DNA of 64,000 nucleotides from Leguminivora glycinivorella. Taxonomy: Eukaryota; Arthropoda; Insecta; Lepidoptera; Tortricidae. Location of the stretch: NCBI RefSeq assembly GCF_023078275.1, contig NC_062988.1:1877501-1941500 (forward strand), given 5' to 3'. This document shows positions 1 to 10,100 of the stretch, in pieces (position 1 is the stretch's first letter; the number at the start of each line of letters is the position of its first letter). The notes under the pieces were generated by a model, which saw nothing but the letters and a program-made list of their open reading frames with translations, was not told the origin of the DNA and ran no database searches. The translations under genes were made by a program, and so were the position numbers.

Positions 1-780
1 AGCCACGGGTGAGTTCTTTATTCAAAATATTAAGTTAGCTCTACACAGTATAAATAAGCACAGCGCTGCTGAACTCAGCGCGCCCGGGCAGGACCCCGCC
101 ACTGTCACGTTCGACAAGTGTCTTATAGCCACTGGTGAGTTCTTTATTTTAAGTATTAGGTTAGCCTTTACACAGTATAAAGAAGGCTAGCGCTGAGCTC
201 AGCGCGCCCGGGTAGGACCCCGCCACTGTCACGTTCGTCAAGTGTCTCATAGCCACGGGTGAGTTCTTTATTCTAAATATTAGGTTAGCCTTTACACAGT
301 ATAAGGAAGGCTAGCGCTGAGCTCAGCGCGCCCGGGCAGGACCCCGCCACTGTCACGTTCGACAAGTGTCTTATAGCCACTGGTGAGTTCTTTATTCTAA
401 ATATTAGGTTAGCCTTTACACAGTATAAGGAAGGCTAGCGCTGAGCTCAGCGCGCCCGGGCAGGACCCCGCCACTGTCACGTTCGACAAGTGTCTCATAG
501 CCATGGGTGAGTTCTTTATTCTAAATATTAGGTTAGCCTTTACACAGTATAAGGAAGGCTAGCGCTGAGCTCAGCGCGCCCGGGTAGGACCCCGCCACTG
601 TCACGTTCGACAAGTGTCTCATAGCCACTGGTGAGTTCTTTATTCTAAATATTAGGTTAGCCTTTACACAGTATAAGGAAGGCTAGCGCTGAGCTCACCG
701 CGCCCGGTAGGACCCCGCCACTGTCACGTTCGACAAGTGTCTCATAGCCATGGGTGAGTTCTTTATTCTAAATATTATCT
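1..780 (+). repeat. ~124-bp tandem array carrying repeated AIF exon end plus splice donor
   Basis: Six full units and a partial one follow each other with a period of 123-126 bp. Each unit has a near-identical block reading in one frame as DPATVTFDKCLIATG, followed at once by a GT donor (GTGAGTTC). Donor junctions lie after positions 8, 134, 258, 382, 506, 630 and 753. AIF proteins have a closely similar FAD-domain segment ending in CLIATGG, and the next exon (974) continues in the matching phase. An AG dinucleotide (GGGCAG or GGGTAG) precedes each 43-nt block, so each could be a micro-exon, but the true 5' edge is uncertain. Copies differ at the penultimate codon (ACG, ACT or ATG). Confidence 0.85.
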
Positions 781-973
781 TTGTAACGCCTTCTAGAAGC
801 TGAGAGAGCTTGCATTCGAAAATTCTTATAGCTACTGCGCGTGCTATATTTATTGCGACTATTTATTTATGTCTTATTAATTTATTCCGTCATACTGCAA
901 TATTTTGCGTTGTAAAATTCACAGTTTTCCATTCATAGTTTTCTTTGTACTTATACAAAAATTCTATTTGCAG

Positions 974-3900
974 GCTCATCAGCAAAACGGTTATCCACAC
1001 TAGCGCCAGCGGCGGCGGCCGGTCGCGCGCTCACACTCCACTCCGTGCGCGACGTTGCCAAACTTGCGCGCCTCCTCCAAGAGCCCGGCACTACCCGCGT
1101 GGTGGTGGTAGGAGCGGGACTGTTAGCCGCCGAGCTGGCAGCGTCGCTCGCGGAGCGCGAAGGCGGGGTAGAAGTGGTGCAGTTATGTAGAGAGAGCGCT
1201 CCGTTGGAGGAACTGCTACCGGGGTATCTGGCTGCTGATGCGGCGAGACGGTTACAGGCGCTGGGAGTCACGCTACTACCAGACCGTGAGCACACTTTTG
1301 TTTCTAATAGTTATTTGCTGCCGAGCTGGCAACGTCGCTTGTATAGTTATGTAGAGAGAGCGCGCCGTTGGAGGAACTGCTACCGGGGTACCTGGCTGCT
1401 GATGCGGCGAGACGGTTACAGGCGCTGGGAGTCACTTTACTACCAGACCGTGAGCATACTTTTATTTTTACTAGCTTTTGCTTTTTGAAAATTGCGAAAT
1501 GCTCCGTACAAACTTCCGCCCTCCCCCTCCTGTTTGGGAAGTGGGGAGTTAGAAAGAGAGAAACTTATATCACTCTCTCCATCCCTTCAATTACCTCCAC
1601 ATAAAAAATTACGTCAATTCGTCGCTCCATTTTGCCGTGAAAGATAGACAAACAAAGAGACACACACTTTTCCATTTGTAATATTCGTATGTATAGTTAT
1701 TAGCGTTGTTGCCATGTTGCCAAATTTCCTGGGCTAACCTATTTGGTAAAAGTAAAACTGATTTATTTAACCTTAGTTGCACAACGTAAAGTACAACGAC
1801 TTAGCCATTACAGGGTGGCCCAAAATTACGTTGACAAAGAATAGGGAAATGTTGAAATAAACCAAAATATCGAAGTTACCGAAAATATTTTTTGGGCCAT
1901 ATATATTGTATATTTCTACATTCACCATGGATATTTCAACAGCATTCATGTCATTTCGTGAGGTTTGCAATGTAGACCAATTGTGTAGACATTTTTTCCA
2001 GATTCATAAGCTCGATACGTTTCAGCCTACTACGTAATTTCCCCTAACTTAAACTATAAATTATAGTTTGTAATCAATCTTAAAACCCTAGCCCTATATT
2101 TTACAAGCCATACGTGCAATAAGTTTGATGAAAATCATACTAGAGGTGCAGCGGAATATCGTAATTTTTTTGTTCTAATATTTACGTTTGTTCTTCAAAG
2201 CCAAAGGAGGATATTTTGAAGACGATTCGATTTATTTAGTCAAAAATTATTAAGGTTTCACATTTTAATTTGTAGGACAATCTTTCGTGTAAGGAATAAT
2301 TATACAAACGTTTGTCAATGTATTTTTGGGCCACCCTGTATCTTTTTTTTTTTTAGTATGAATAGGTAGACGTTTGACCACGATCACACCTGATGGTAAG
2401 TGGTGATGCAGTCTACCTAGAATAGAATAGGATAGAAAACTGATTTCAGCAGTATACTAATTTCTTAAATCCCTTGTGTACAGGCGAGATCTCCTCGTGC
2501 TCGATGAAAGACGGGCGAGTCCACATGAAGCTGCAGCGCGCGTCAGAGGCGGCAGCGGGAGCGGAAGTTGAAGCGGAATTAGCAGCGGACGTGGTCGTGG
2601 AGTGCGTCGGCGCAGACCCTAATGTGGAGTTAGCGGAACCCGCGGGGCTCGAGTTACATCCTGAGTTAGGTGGGTACTTACATGAGCGGCAGCGGGGGCG
2701 GAAGCGGAGCTAGCAGCGGAGACCCTAAGTGCGTTTTCACATTATCCGATCCGATATCGGATGTAGGACCGATATCCCACACATTACAGGGGCCGTCGCG
2801 GTTTCGAACCCCGGTTCGTACCAATGCACTTTTCGGTGAAGGAGACCTTCAAAGTCCAAAGTCCAAGACCTTCGTGAGGAATCCGGACTAATCCCAATAA
2901 GGTCTAGTTACCCTTCGGGTTGAAAGGTCAGATGGAAGTCGCTTTCGTAAAACTAGTCCTAAGCCATATCTTGGGATTAGTTGTCAAAGCGGACCCCTGG
3001 CCCCCATGAGCCGAACGCAAGCAGGAATGATGATCTCTAAGCTTGTGTTTTGTAGATGTTGCTTGATGGGCCTTTTTAAAATAAATATCGAATTTCACCA
3101 GATTTGGGCTCATTCTTCTCAGAATCACGAGCTGGTTCGATTCCGACGATAAAAAAATGTGTCCCAATTTTTTTCCTTTACGTCACGATTTTAGTATGAA
3201 CTTACTACGAGCGTGACGTATTGGAAACTCGAACTTTGTATGAAAAAATTGGTACACATTTTTTTATCGTCGGGATCGAATCAGCTCGCTGAGAAGATTG
3301 AGCCCTAAATTTACACGACCAAATCTGGTGAAGTTCGATTTTTGAGATTTATTTTGAAAAAACGGCTGTCAAATACAATATTAGTAATATAAAACGGTGA
3401 TTCAGGTATAAAACTTTTTGTTTTCCCCCAGGTGGTATAGTGGTGAACGCGGAGCTGCAAGCGCGCAGCAACGTGTGGGTGGCGGGCGACGCGGCCTGCT
3501 TCCACGACGTGAGCCTCGGGCGCCGGCGCGTCACGCACCACGACCACGCCGTGCTGTCCGGCCGCCGCGCCGCGCAGAACATGGCCGGCGTCACGGAGCC
3601 CTACACGCATCAGAGCATGTTCTGGAGCGACTTAGGACCCAGATTGGGCTATGAGGTAAACTCACTCAGCCACTCACTCACTCTCACTCAAGCACTCACT
3701 CATCACTCACTCACCGCTCACTTATCTAATTCAGTCACTCACTCATTTACATTCGCTCACTCACTTACCCATTCACCCAGTCACTCATCACTCATTCATT
3801 CCTTCGCTTATTCACTTATTTCACTCACTTACTCATTCACTCAATCACTGATTCAGTCACTCACTCAACCACACTTACTGACTCTCAATCAGTCACTAAC

Positions 3901-5097
3901 TCAGTGACTAGCTCTCTCTCTGTCTCCACGACGTGAGCCTCGGGCGGCGGCGCGTCACGCACCACGACCACGCCGTGCTGTCGGGCCGCCGCGCCGCGCA
4001 GAACATGGCCGGTGTGACGGAGCCGTATACTCACCAGAGCATGTCTGGAGCGATTTAGGACCCAGATTGGGCTATGAGGTAAACTCATTCACTCATTCTC
4101 ACGTACTAACTCACTCATTCACCAAACTTACTCCGTCAATCACTCACTTATTTAGTCACTCACTCACCCACTCACTTGTTTATTCATTTACTTACGTTAA
4201 TCACTCAATCACACTCACCTTACTCATTCAATCACTCAATTGCACTCATCGCTTACTTACTTCTCATTCTCACTGTCTCATTCACTCCTTCACTCGCTCA
4301 TTCACTGACTCACCTATTCCTGACATTCGTCGTTACCTCTGGAAAACTGGGCGCCTTTGATAAAAATGTTTGTAACGTCACACACAATTTCATTCCAGGC
4401 GATCGGCGTCGTCGACTCCCGTCTCCCGACCGTCGGCGTGTTCTCATCAGACGCCGTGAGCGACACGTCAGCGACCGTCACGGAAGTCGGCGCGGCCGAC
4501 AGCGCGCCGACAGACGCGAGCGGCGCGCTCGTGGTGGAGGCGGCGGCGGCGGCGGCGGACGGCGCGCCGAGTGACAAGCGATACGAGCGCGGGGTCGTGT
4601 TCTACACGCGCGGCAGTCGCGTCGTCGGCGTGTTGTTATGGAACCTGTTCAACCGCATGCATGTTGCTAGACAGGTATGTATAGTCTGTCATAAACGAGT
4701 ATTTTCAAGCGATGGTAGCCTAGCGGCAAAGACATATGTAGCTCCGTATAGACCGATAAAGTCTAAGAAAAAAAATGTACCTCAAAGCCATAGAGAAAAA
4801 CGTACCGTGGCCTAGATGGCGGTACACTCGGTTTTGAGGTACGCTCGGCTAGATGGCGCTAATATTAATATTTGACATTTTAACACGTATCAAGCTAAAA
4901 ATATGGACCAAATTGTCAAAACTGAGGTTCAAAAGTTTTAAGCTTGTGTCGAGAGATGGCAGTGGACTGTGATTACACATTTCACACAGTAACTCTCTGT
5001 AATACTCGATCCTCTTTGTTTGTAGGTCCTGGCGCAGGGAGAGTTCGAGGACCTATTCGAGGTGGCGAAGCTGTTCTCACCGCAGGACGAGGACTGA
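974..5097 (+). CDS. AIFM1: Apoptosis-inducing factor 1, mitochondrial (C-terminal five exons; 5' part outside window)
   Basis: AIF is a FAD- and NADH-binding flavoprotein of the mitochondrial intermembrane space. It supports respiratory-chain biogenesis and, when released, chromatin degradation. Exons: 974-1285, 2484-2669, 3432-3655, 4399-4674, 5026-5097; all junctions are GT-AG and the phases are consistent (1,1,0,0). Exon 974 holds the NAD-binding turn VVVVGAGLLAAELA (GxGxxxxxE). Exon 2484 has VVECVGADPNVELA. Exon 3432 has NAELQARSNVWVAGDAACF, the family's C-terminal FAD-contact segment, then HHDHAVLSGRRAAQNM and HQSMFWSDLGP. Exon 4399 has the variable acidic/Ala-rich insert and GVLLWNLFNRM. 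The last exon ends FEVAKLFSPQDED-stop. The coding exons are strikingly GC-rich compared with the surrounding AT-rich DNA. No canonical AATAAA lies close after the stop. Mitochondrial targeting and N-terminal FAD exons must lie upstream of position 1. Confidence 0.93.
1318..1465 (+). pseudogene. Decayed duplicate of the 3' part of AIF exon 974-1285
   Basis: The sequence repeats about 1127-1298 with high identity, including GGAGGAACTGCTACCGGGGT and the donor ACC|GTGAGCA. About 27-30 nt inside the copy are missing and it has no acceptor at its left edge. It is therefore an exon relic with a preserved donor, lying inside the intron just after the parent exon. Confidence 0.85.
1487..1702 (+). repeat. 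LINE 3'-tail repeat (RTE-like, lepidopteran)
   Basis: Shares a long stretch with 15588-15833 (GGGAAGTGGGGGTTAGAAAG-like, CACTCTCCATCCCTTCAA, CACACACTTTCCCATTTATAAT-type end). In complete copies the family starts with a 'CCCGCGGCTTCGC' motif. I recognise it as the 3' end of a lepidopteran RTE-type retroposon; the class is from memory. Confidence 0.6.
1811..2342. mobile_element. Non-autonomous TIR element with TA flanks (mariner-like MITE)
   Basis: Begins TA-CAGGGTGGCCCAAAA and ends TTTTGGGCCACCCTG-TA: inverted termini about 16 bp long with TA target-site duplication, total about 530 bp. There is no coding capacity. TA duplication and CAGGG termini are usual for Tc1/mariner-type elements. It lies in the AIF intron between exons 974-1285 and 2484-2669. 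Confidence 0.75.
2346..2440 (-). repeat. LINE 3'-end fragment
   Basis: T-run followed by AGTATGAATAGGTAGACGTT and a 'GATCACACCTGATGGTAAGT' motif, shared with the longer LINE end at 6295-6640. The T-run on + is the poly(A) of a minus-strand insertion. Confidence 0.6.
2684..2729 (+). pseudogene. Short relic of AIF exon 2484-2669
   Basis: GAGCGGCAGCGGGGGCGGAA, then AGCAGCGGAGACCCTAA, copies about 2548-2621 of the upstream exon with roughly 25 nt deleted. It sits 14 nt after that exon's donor. It shows the same downstream-copy pattern as the other AIF exons. Confidence 0.65.
2726..2786. repeat. Fragment of the 'CACATTATCCGATCCGATATCGG' MITE family
   Basis: GTGCGTTTTCACATTATCCG followed by ATCCGATATCGGATGTAGGA. 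The same core occurs at 18478, 39667, 44668 and 46774. The 39667 copy shows inverted ends (CACATTATCC / GGATAATGTG). Confidence 0.7.
2788..3015 (+). repeat. tRNA-headed SINE (partial head), family A
   Basis: Contains a B-box-like GTTTCGAACCCCGGTTCGTA, then the body CTTTTCGGTGAAGGA, TACCCTTCGGGTTG, AAGGTCAGATGGAAGTCGCT and TTGGGATTAGTTGTCAAAGC. The same body is found at 52560-52860 (+) and 29850-30118 (-). The A-box part of the head is missing here. Confidence 0.75.
3055..3362. mobile_element. Palindromic MITE in AIF intron
   Basis: The two arms are inverted copies: TCACCAGATTTGGGCTCA with ACGATAAAAAAATGTGTC on the left, and ACACATTTTTTTATCGTC with ATCTGGTGAAGTTCGA on the right. The whole unit of about 300 bp can fold into one hairpin. 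No ORF. Confidence 0.75.
3656..3924 (+). repeat. Degenerate (TCAC/TCAT)n microsatellite
   Basis: About 270 bp of imperfect CACTCACTCATT-type tetranucleotide repeat begins at the donor of AIF exon 3432-3655. A second block follows the exon relic at 3925-4078, so exon end plus microsatellite appears duplicated as one unit. Confidence 0.85.
3925..4078 (+). pseudogene. Duplicate of the 3' two thirds of AIF exon 3432-3655
   Basis: Begins TCCACGACGTGAGCCTCGGG and runs to the donor GAG|GTAAAC with few changes. One T is missing where the parent reads ATGTTCTGG (copy ATGTCTGG, near 4042), which breaks the frame. The 5' part and any acceptor are absent, so it is unlikely to be spliced in productively. 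Confidence 0.88.
4079..4330 (+). repeat. Second (TCAC)n microsatellite block
   Basis: Imperfect TCACTCATTCAC-type repeat directly after the donor of the exon relic, a counterpart of 3656-3924. It ends about 70 bp before AIF exon 4399-4674. Confidence 0.85.
4690..5024 (+). repeat. Interspersed repeat filling the last AIF intron
   Basis: Two blocks, one with GACCGATAAAGTCTAAGAAA and AAGCCATAGAGAAAAACGTA, the other with GCGCTAATATTAATATTTGA and ATACTCGATCCTCTTTG. They recur inverted at 44030-44130 and 43595-43790, with fragments at 46430-47000. The repeat reaches to within about 10 nt of the 3' splice site at 5025, so it supplies most of the pyrimidine tract. Confidence 0.75.
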
Positions 5098-5400
5098 CGT
5101 GTCGGCTGCGGCCTCCTCCCCACTGTACATACACTACTTCAATGAAATATACCACCAACTGCCTCATCTTGCGTTTTATTCCATTATTTCATATATCAGG
5201 GGGGTTACCATGACGTGCTAAAGCCGTTCAGTTTAGGTTGAGAGAGAGGGACGGAGCTATGTAACTGCTAACCTGCTAAACTGCAACCCCCCAGATCCTT
5301 GGCAACACCTAATGGACTAAGAGCCCAGAGCCGCCAGACCTTCCTCATTTTCTCAAGGATGAAACTTTGGGATAATATAGCATTCGTATCTACGATTAAC

Positions 5401-5853
5401 AGGGAGCGTACTTTTCATGCCGATGACATTAATCTGACGTCACGCTCCGTATAGGGTGATCCCAAATAGTTTTATTGTAGATTATTAATCATTAGTCGTC
5501 AATCATTTTAATCGTATACAAATTACTTCAAATACAGTAGTCCATTTACATATGGCATAAATAATACCTACTTGAAATGTGAAACGTGAATAAAATTATT
5601 TGATTTGTTTTTATAAATAAATTTAATTAAATAGTATTGTTAATAACACATTACAATAAATACGTAGAAAAGAGAATTTCTCTCTAACGTAAAGCACACC
5701 ATCCTTCTTGCATTCATTACCATGCAAAGAAATTCATAACTTAAAATGATTGATGACTAATGATTAATAATTAACAATAAAACAATTTGTGATCACCCTA
5801 TATGGAGCGTGACGTCAAATTGATGTCATCGGCACGAAAAGTACGCTCCCTGA
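5401..5853. mobile_element. ~450-bp MITE, family B copy 1
   Basis: Inverted ends: GGGAGCGTACTTTTCATGCC and its complement at 5830-5853, followed inward by TGACGTCACGCTCC/GGAGCGTGACGTCA and TAGGGTGATC/GATCACCCTA. The second copy is 16226-16684. It contains no ORF. It lies about 300 bp after the AIF stop. Confidence 0.85.
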
Positions 5854-5961
5854 CGATTAATGTCTGCATATTACCTAGATCGGCCCGTCGGCCATTGTTT
5901 TGCTATAAGGTTTTTTTGAAAAACACTTTCTTTGTATTCTCAAGGCTTCTCACATTTAGGT

Positions 5962-6083
5962 TACAGTACTCGGCGATAATTAATGCACATCGTTTTTTGT
6001 AGAGCGTTGTCTCTTTCTTGCTTATGTGACGTTAATTGTCTTTCCTAAGACCGATGTGCATTATTTATCGCCGTTTACTGTAC
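5962..6083. repeat. Inverted repeat / small MITE
   Basis: TACAGTACTCGGCGATAATTAATGCACATCG on the left (read in two parts) pairs with CGATGTGCATTATTTATCGC and TTTACTGTACA on the right. About 120 bp, no coding content. Confidence 0.65.
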
Positions 6084-6294
6084 ATCCCTTTCAACCGTCA
6101 AATGCCACATTGCAATGAAATTGGCATGCACGATCTCGTACCGTCTAATGGCCCATTTACACGATGATTTACAATGTGTGATTTTCCAGCAAAACGTCCG
6201 GCTTTGTCGCTTGTAAGATAGAAACAAATCTCGTCCTTATAGGAAGCGACAAAGTGCGACGTTTCACTAAACTTCTACGTCATTTGATTGGTTT

Positions 6295-6640
6295 TTTTTA
6301 GTATGAATAGGTAGACGTTTGACCATGATCACACCTGATGGTAAGTGATGATGCGGTCTACGGTGGAGCACGCTTACCTATGACATACCTATTTACTCTT
6401 GCTTTGAAGAGACCTGGATTGTACTCATGTGGAAACACAGACTCAGGCAGGGCATTCCACTCGGCGGTTCGCAAAAGAAATGTTGAAGCGAAACGTTTAG
6501 TGCGTATTTTTGGAATACTAACCGTGAAGCGATGCCGCATTGCCGATTGTCTGGTGGTCCTATGGTGAAATGGGGACGGAGGAACAAGGTTGTACAGTTC
6601 CTCAGCGCACTCTCCGAAATGTATCCTGTAAAATACCTGT
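6295..6640 (-). mobile_element. LINE ORF2 3' end with tail (CR1/Jockey-type remnant)
   Basis: The minus frame reads IPKIRTKRFASTFLLRT, then AEWNALPESVFP and FKARVNRYVIGKRAPP. This is the 'R..A.WN.LP..VFP...FK..VN' signature at the C terminus of many insect LINE reverse-transcriptase ORFs. The 3' flank on + is a T-run. A shorter tail copy is at 2346. Confidence 0.75.
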
Positions 6641-7091
6641 GTGTTCTGAATTGTATGTCATCTCAACAGCCCGCAATATAAAATCGCATGCAATATGCTC
6701 GCCGTCTAAATGAGCCTATGATTAATAATTCGATTGTCAAGCAAAATCTGTCTCGTGGTTTTGACCATGGGACCCTATCAGTTCCGCGATTCCCTTATCA
6801 GTTGAGCAACTATTCAAAATAACTTATATCAAGTTTACTACCAACGTAGAGTCTGCTGTTGTATAAATAAGATTTATTATCAAAGACGCTTGTAAGTTTA
6901 AGACGTCAGCGATTCAGTTGGGTTACTGGGGCAGTCTTTATGCTTCGTAAGCGTAGGTACATAGCTAGCTCTCTCTATCGCTCAGTAGTGGCGCGACAGA
7001 GCCAGACTGTGACTGTATCGTCAATTCGGCAGGCCGGAGGCCGGCTAATGTAGTTATCTCAAGTCAGTCTAAAAAACTTCGTCAATCATTC

Positions 7092-7096
7092 TCAGT
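7092..7096 (+). promoter_or_regulatory. Candidate arthropod initiator (TCAGT) of hemicentin-like gene 1
   Basis: CTCAGTAGA lies 20 nt before the start codon. TCAGT is the common arthropod Inr core; the 5' UTR would be very short. Weak on its own, but gene 2 has the same pentamer at a similar distance. Confidence 0.25.
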
Positions 7097-7115
7097 AGAC
7101 AGATAGTTTTAAAAC

Positions 7116-10100
7116 ATGTTGCTAAAACTATTTTTGTTAAGTTTCTTAAGCATTCAAATATCGTGTGAGCAAAAAGCAAGTTTAGCATTTGTGATAGACA
7201 ATTCAGTGGTGTCAGTGGGTGACATGTATAAAGTGAAATCATACGCGAAAGATATGGTCAATATGATTTTAAACGAAGTTTTAATTGATGATATATTGGT
7301 GATCACATTTAATGAACCAGGTAAGTACTCGTTTGGTTTTAACTTTAATGGATTCTTTCACGCATTTCCGAGAGAGTTCCGAGATAAACGTTCGGAACAC
7401 GGACAGACAGACAGACGCACACCATAAGTGACCCTAGAAAGCTTCGGTACTTATTTCTTTTTGAAGTACGGAACCCTAAGAATCGGCCTAGTGCGAATCG
7501 GATTCGCACACCGAGGGTTAGGGTAAACTCGCCTCATTCGGTGACACGCCTAATTCGGTGATACAAGCTTTGAAGCAATATTCTGAAAGACGATTTTTGG
7601 TTGTTTTACCGAAATTAGGCGTGTCACCGAATGAGACGAGTTTACTCTACTACAGATTTCGTACAAACGAGTTTTTAGCTATCAATCTATCATATTTTGT
7701 TTTAGTAAGGTGATATTTTTTTTGCAATTTGCTTAGTGTCTGTCTGTCTCAAATGAAGCTGGAATGTTTGACTTAAATGATAATATGGTACCATCGAGCT
7801 GATCTAGACTAAATATTATAGACAGGATGTAGGCGATTTAAGTAGCTATATTAATTGTATGATAAAATAACGCAACTATGGATTAGTGGTGAGAGAATGA
7901 GAAAAAAAGTGCAGCTTTTATCAAAACTGTCTTTTTAGTTCTTTGGCGCTAACTGATGTCTTTTAACTTTTGACTGACAAGCCGTAGGTACTATCAGCTG
8001 CAAAAGTGCTTGGATAAATTATGAATGAATTCATAGATAAATTCGCCATGCATTTTTGCAGCTAATAGTACGTATGGTAGCCGTCCGGCAGACTGATCGT
8101 CAATGGGCTCTTTTATAACCGTGAAAATGACTTAAACCTTTTTAGAGATCACTAGGACCATGACCCAAGACGTCCGACTAGTAAGGAAGGCTTTCGATCT
8201 AATCGACGGCAAAAGTGACAAGGTCGGCCCAGAGATGGCGCTGTCCGGCATCGTGAAAGCTCTCCAGGAAAGCCAGGGTGGCTCTTACCTCTACGTGTTT
8301 ACGCATTCCTCGGCCAAAGACTATGACAGGGTTGAGGAGGTTAAAGCATTGTGTCGGGGGAAGAAAAGTAAGGTGAGATAATTAATGCATTAATTAGGTA
8401 CAGGCAGCATCAAAACTACCATTCTGTAACTCGGCTGCCCTAAGCAGAAATCAAGATCTGAGTTTTGCCAAATTTTACAGTAGAGCGAAAAAACGTTTTT
8501 TTTTTGTTTTTCCTGATTACGTGCTTATTAATTAATTGATAGCCTTTTAAACAGACGAACTTTATTATACTAGATATCATTAATAGTGTACTATAATTAT
8601 TTTTTCAAAATGATTAGCACAATCATTTTAAAATACAAAAACAGCTTTCTGTGTAGAATGCGATAAGAAAATTTTAAAGCTTTTCTACAAGAAAGCAAGT
8701 ATCTTGAACTGTTTTCTTTTAGCTTTGGTAGGCTTGTTATTTTTAACTGTATCTAAAACAAAAACTACAGAACGGATTTTCATGGGGTTTTCACTAATAA
8801 ATAGAATGATTCTTGAGAAAGGTATAATTTGTTGAGATCTTGTTTGAATTAGTTGAAATATGTCAATTTTTGCTAATCAAGTCGGACAAAATTCTGCTGG
8901 CTGAGAGCTTTAATCGAAAACGCTGCCCAAACTGTTTGAGCTATATCAAAACAATGTATTGCGAAATTGTGTATCTTTCATAGACCTACAAAAAAGTCTG
9001 TAATAGCATTATGTCTATCTTTTAAGGATAAATTACTATAACCATTTTTATGATAGCCCCGTGCGCAGCCGGGGCGGGCCGCTAGTATATGTATACAATG
9101 TATACATTTTAGATAGATTCCTTTAATGTAGTGTATGTCATGCTTGTGTAAATTAGGTTTTAATATAAATGCAATGTTGGAGTAATCCACGGAAAAGAAG
9201 CTCTGGCTGTGTTTGAATGCAAGTTGTCTTAAGATTATAGGTTTAAGAGGTTTTTCTGTCACGAAGAGTTCAAAAATACTCATGAAACTTAATCAATTAC
9301 TTACGTTGTAGGAGACTCTTTAAATCATAAAAAATAATGAAAGTTATAGTCTTCCTTAATTATAATAATAGGGAACTTGACTGTAGTTAAAAGAAATTAT
9401 TTTATATCATGCACGAAATAAAGCATCAGATAATTATGAGAAAAACATGGACAGCAGTTATTTTTAAATCCAATTTCTATTTAATAAGTCAGGTAGAAAT
9501 ATATAAAGTAACGGAGTTGACCGTGACGTTGTAATATTCTGACCCTATAAATACCTAACTAACAACAATCACCTATTTAGTTGACCAATATAAACATACA
9601 AAAATTGAAACTCTAAAATTTATTAAATAAAATTAATTACCATGAAACGAAATCAATCAATTAAGTTAATATCTTGAATTGGATCAGTATTTTGACCTAG
9701 TGATCGTTTAGTGTCTATGTAGAACCCAATGTTGTAGCCGCAAATAGTAACCAGTCCTTTTCGCATATTATGAAACAGAAATGTCCTATTATGCCTAATA
9801 ATCCTAATAAGTCAATAGCCAAAATAAATAGATTAAGTCCACAGCATAAATCAGAGTGAATAATAAATTGTAATTAAAAGATGGGGTTTAATCAAATATA
9901 ATCAGAATGTTTTAGTTAAATAAAACAAATAAACAAATGAGCATAATTAAGGTAATGGCGCCTATTAACGTGGTACTTAAGCAGATTTCAAAAGATACCA
10001 AAAAATTAAGGGTATCAAAGCTCATTAACGACCACAAATATTTTTTTTATGGAAGAGTATTTATTGAACTATTAGTTTTGAAGAGTTTTAGGATCATTTT

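Noticed and set aside
1..780. CRISPR-like array because of regular repeats
   Set aside because: Units are contiguous ~124-bp tandem repeats without unique spacers, in a eukaryotic gene.
951..1295. 114-aa minus-strand ORF over AIF exon 974-1285
   Set aside because: Antisense shadow of a GC-rich coding exon; no domain and no splice context.
4314..4577. 87-aa minus ORF and overlapping + ORF at 4176-4574 around AIF exon 4399-4674
   Set aside because: Other-frame translations of the Ala/Gly-rich AIF exon; the + frame from 4399 matches AIF.
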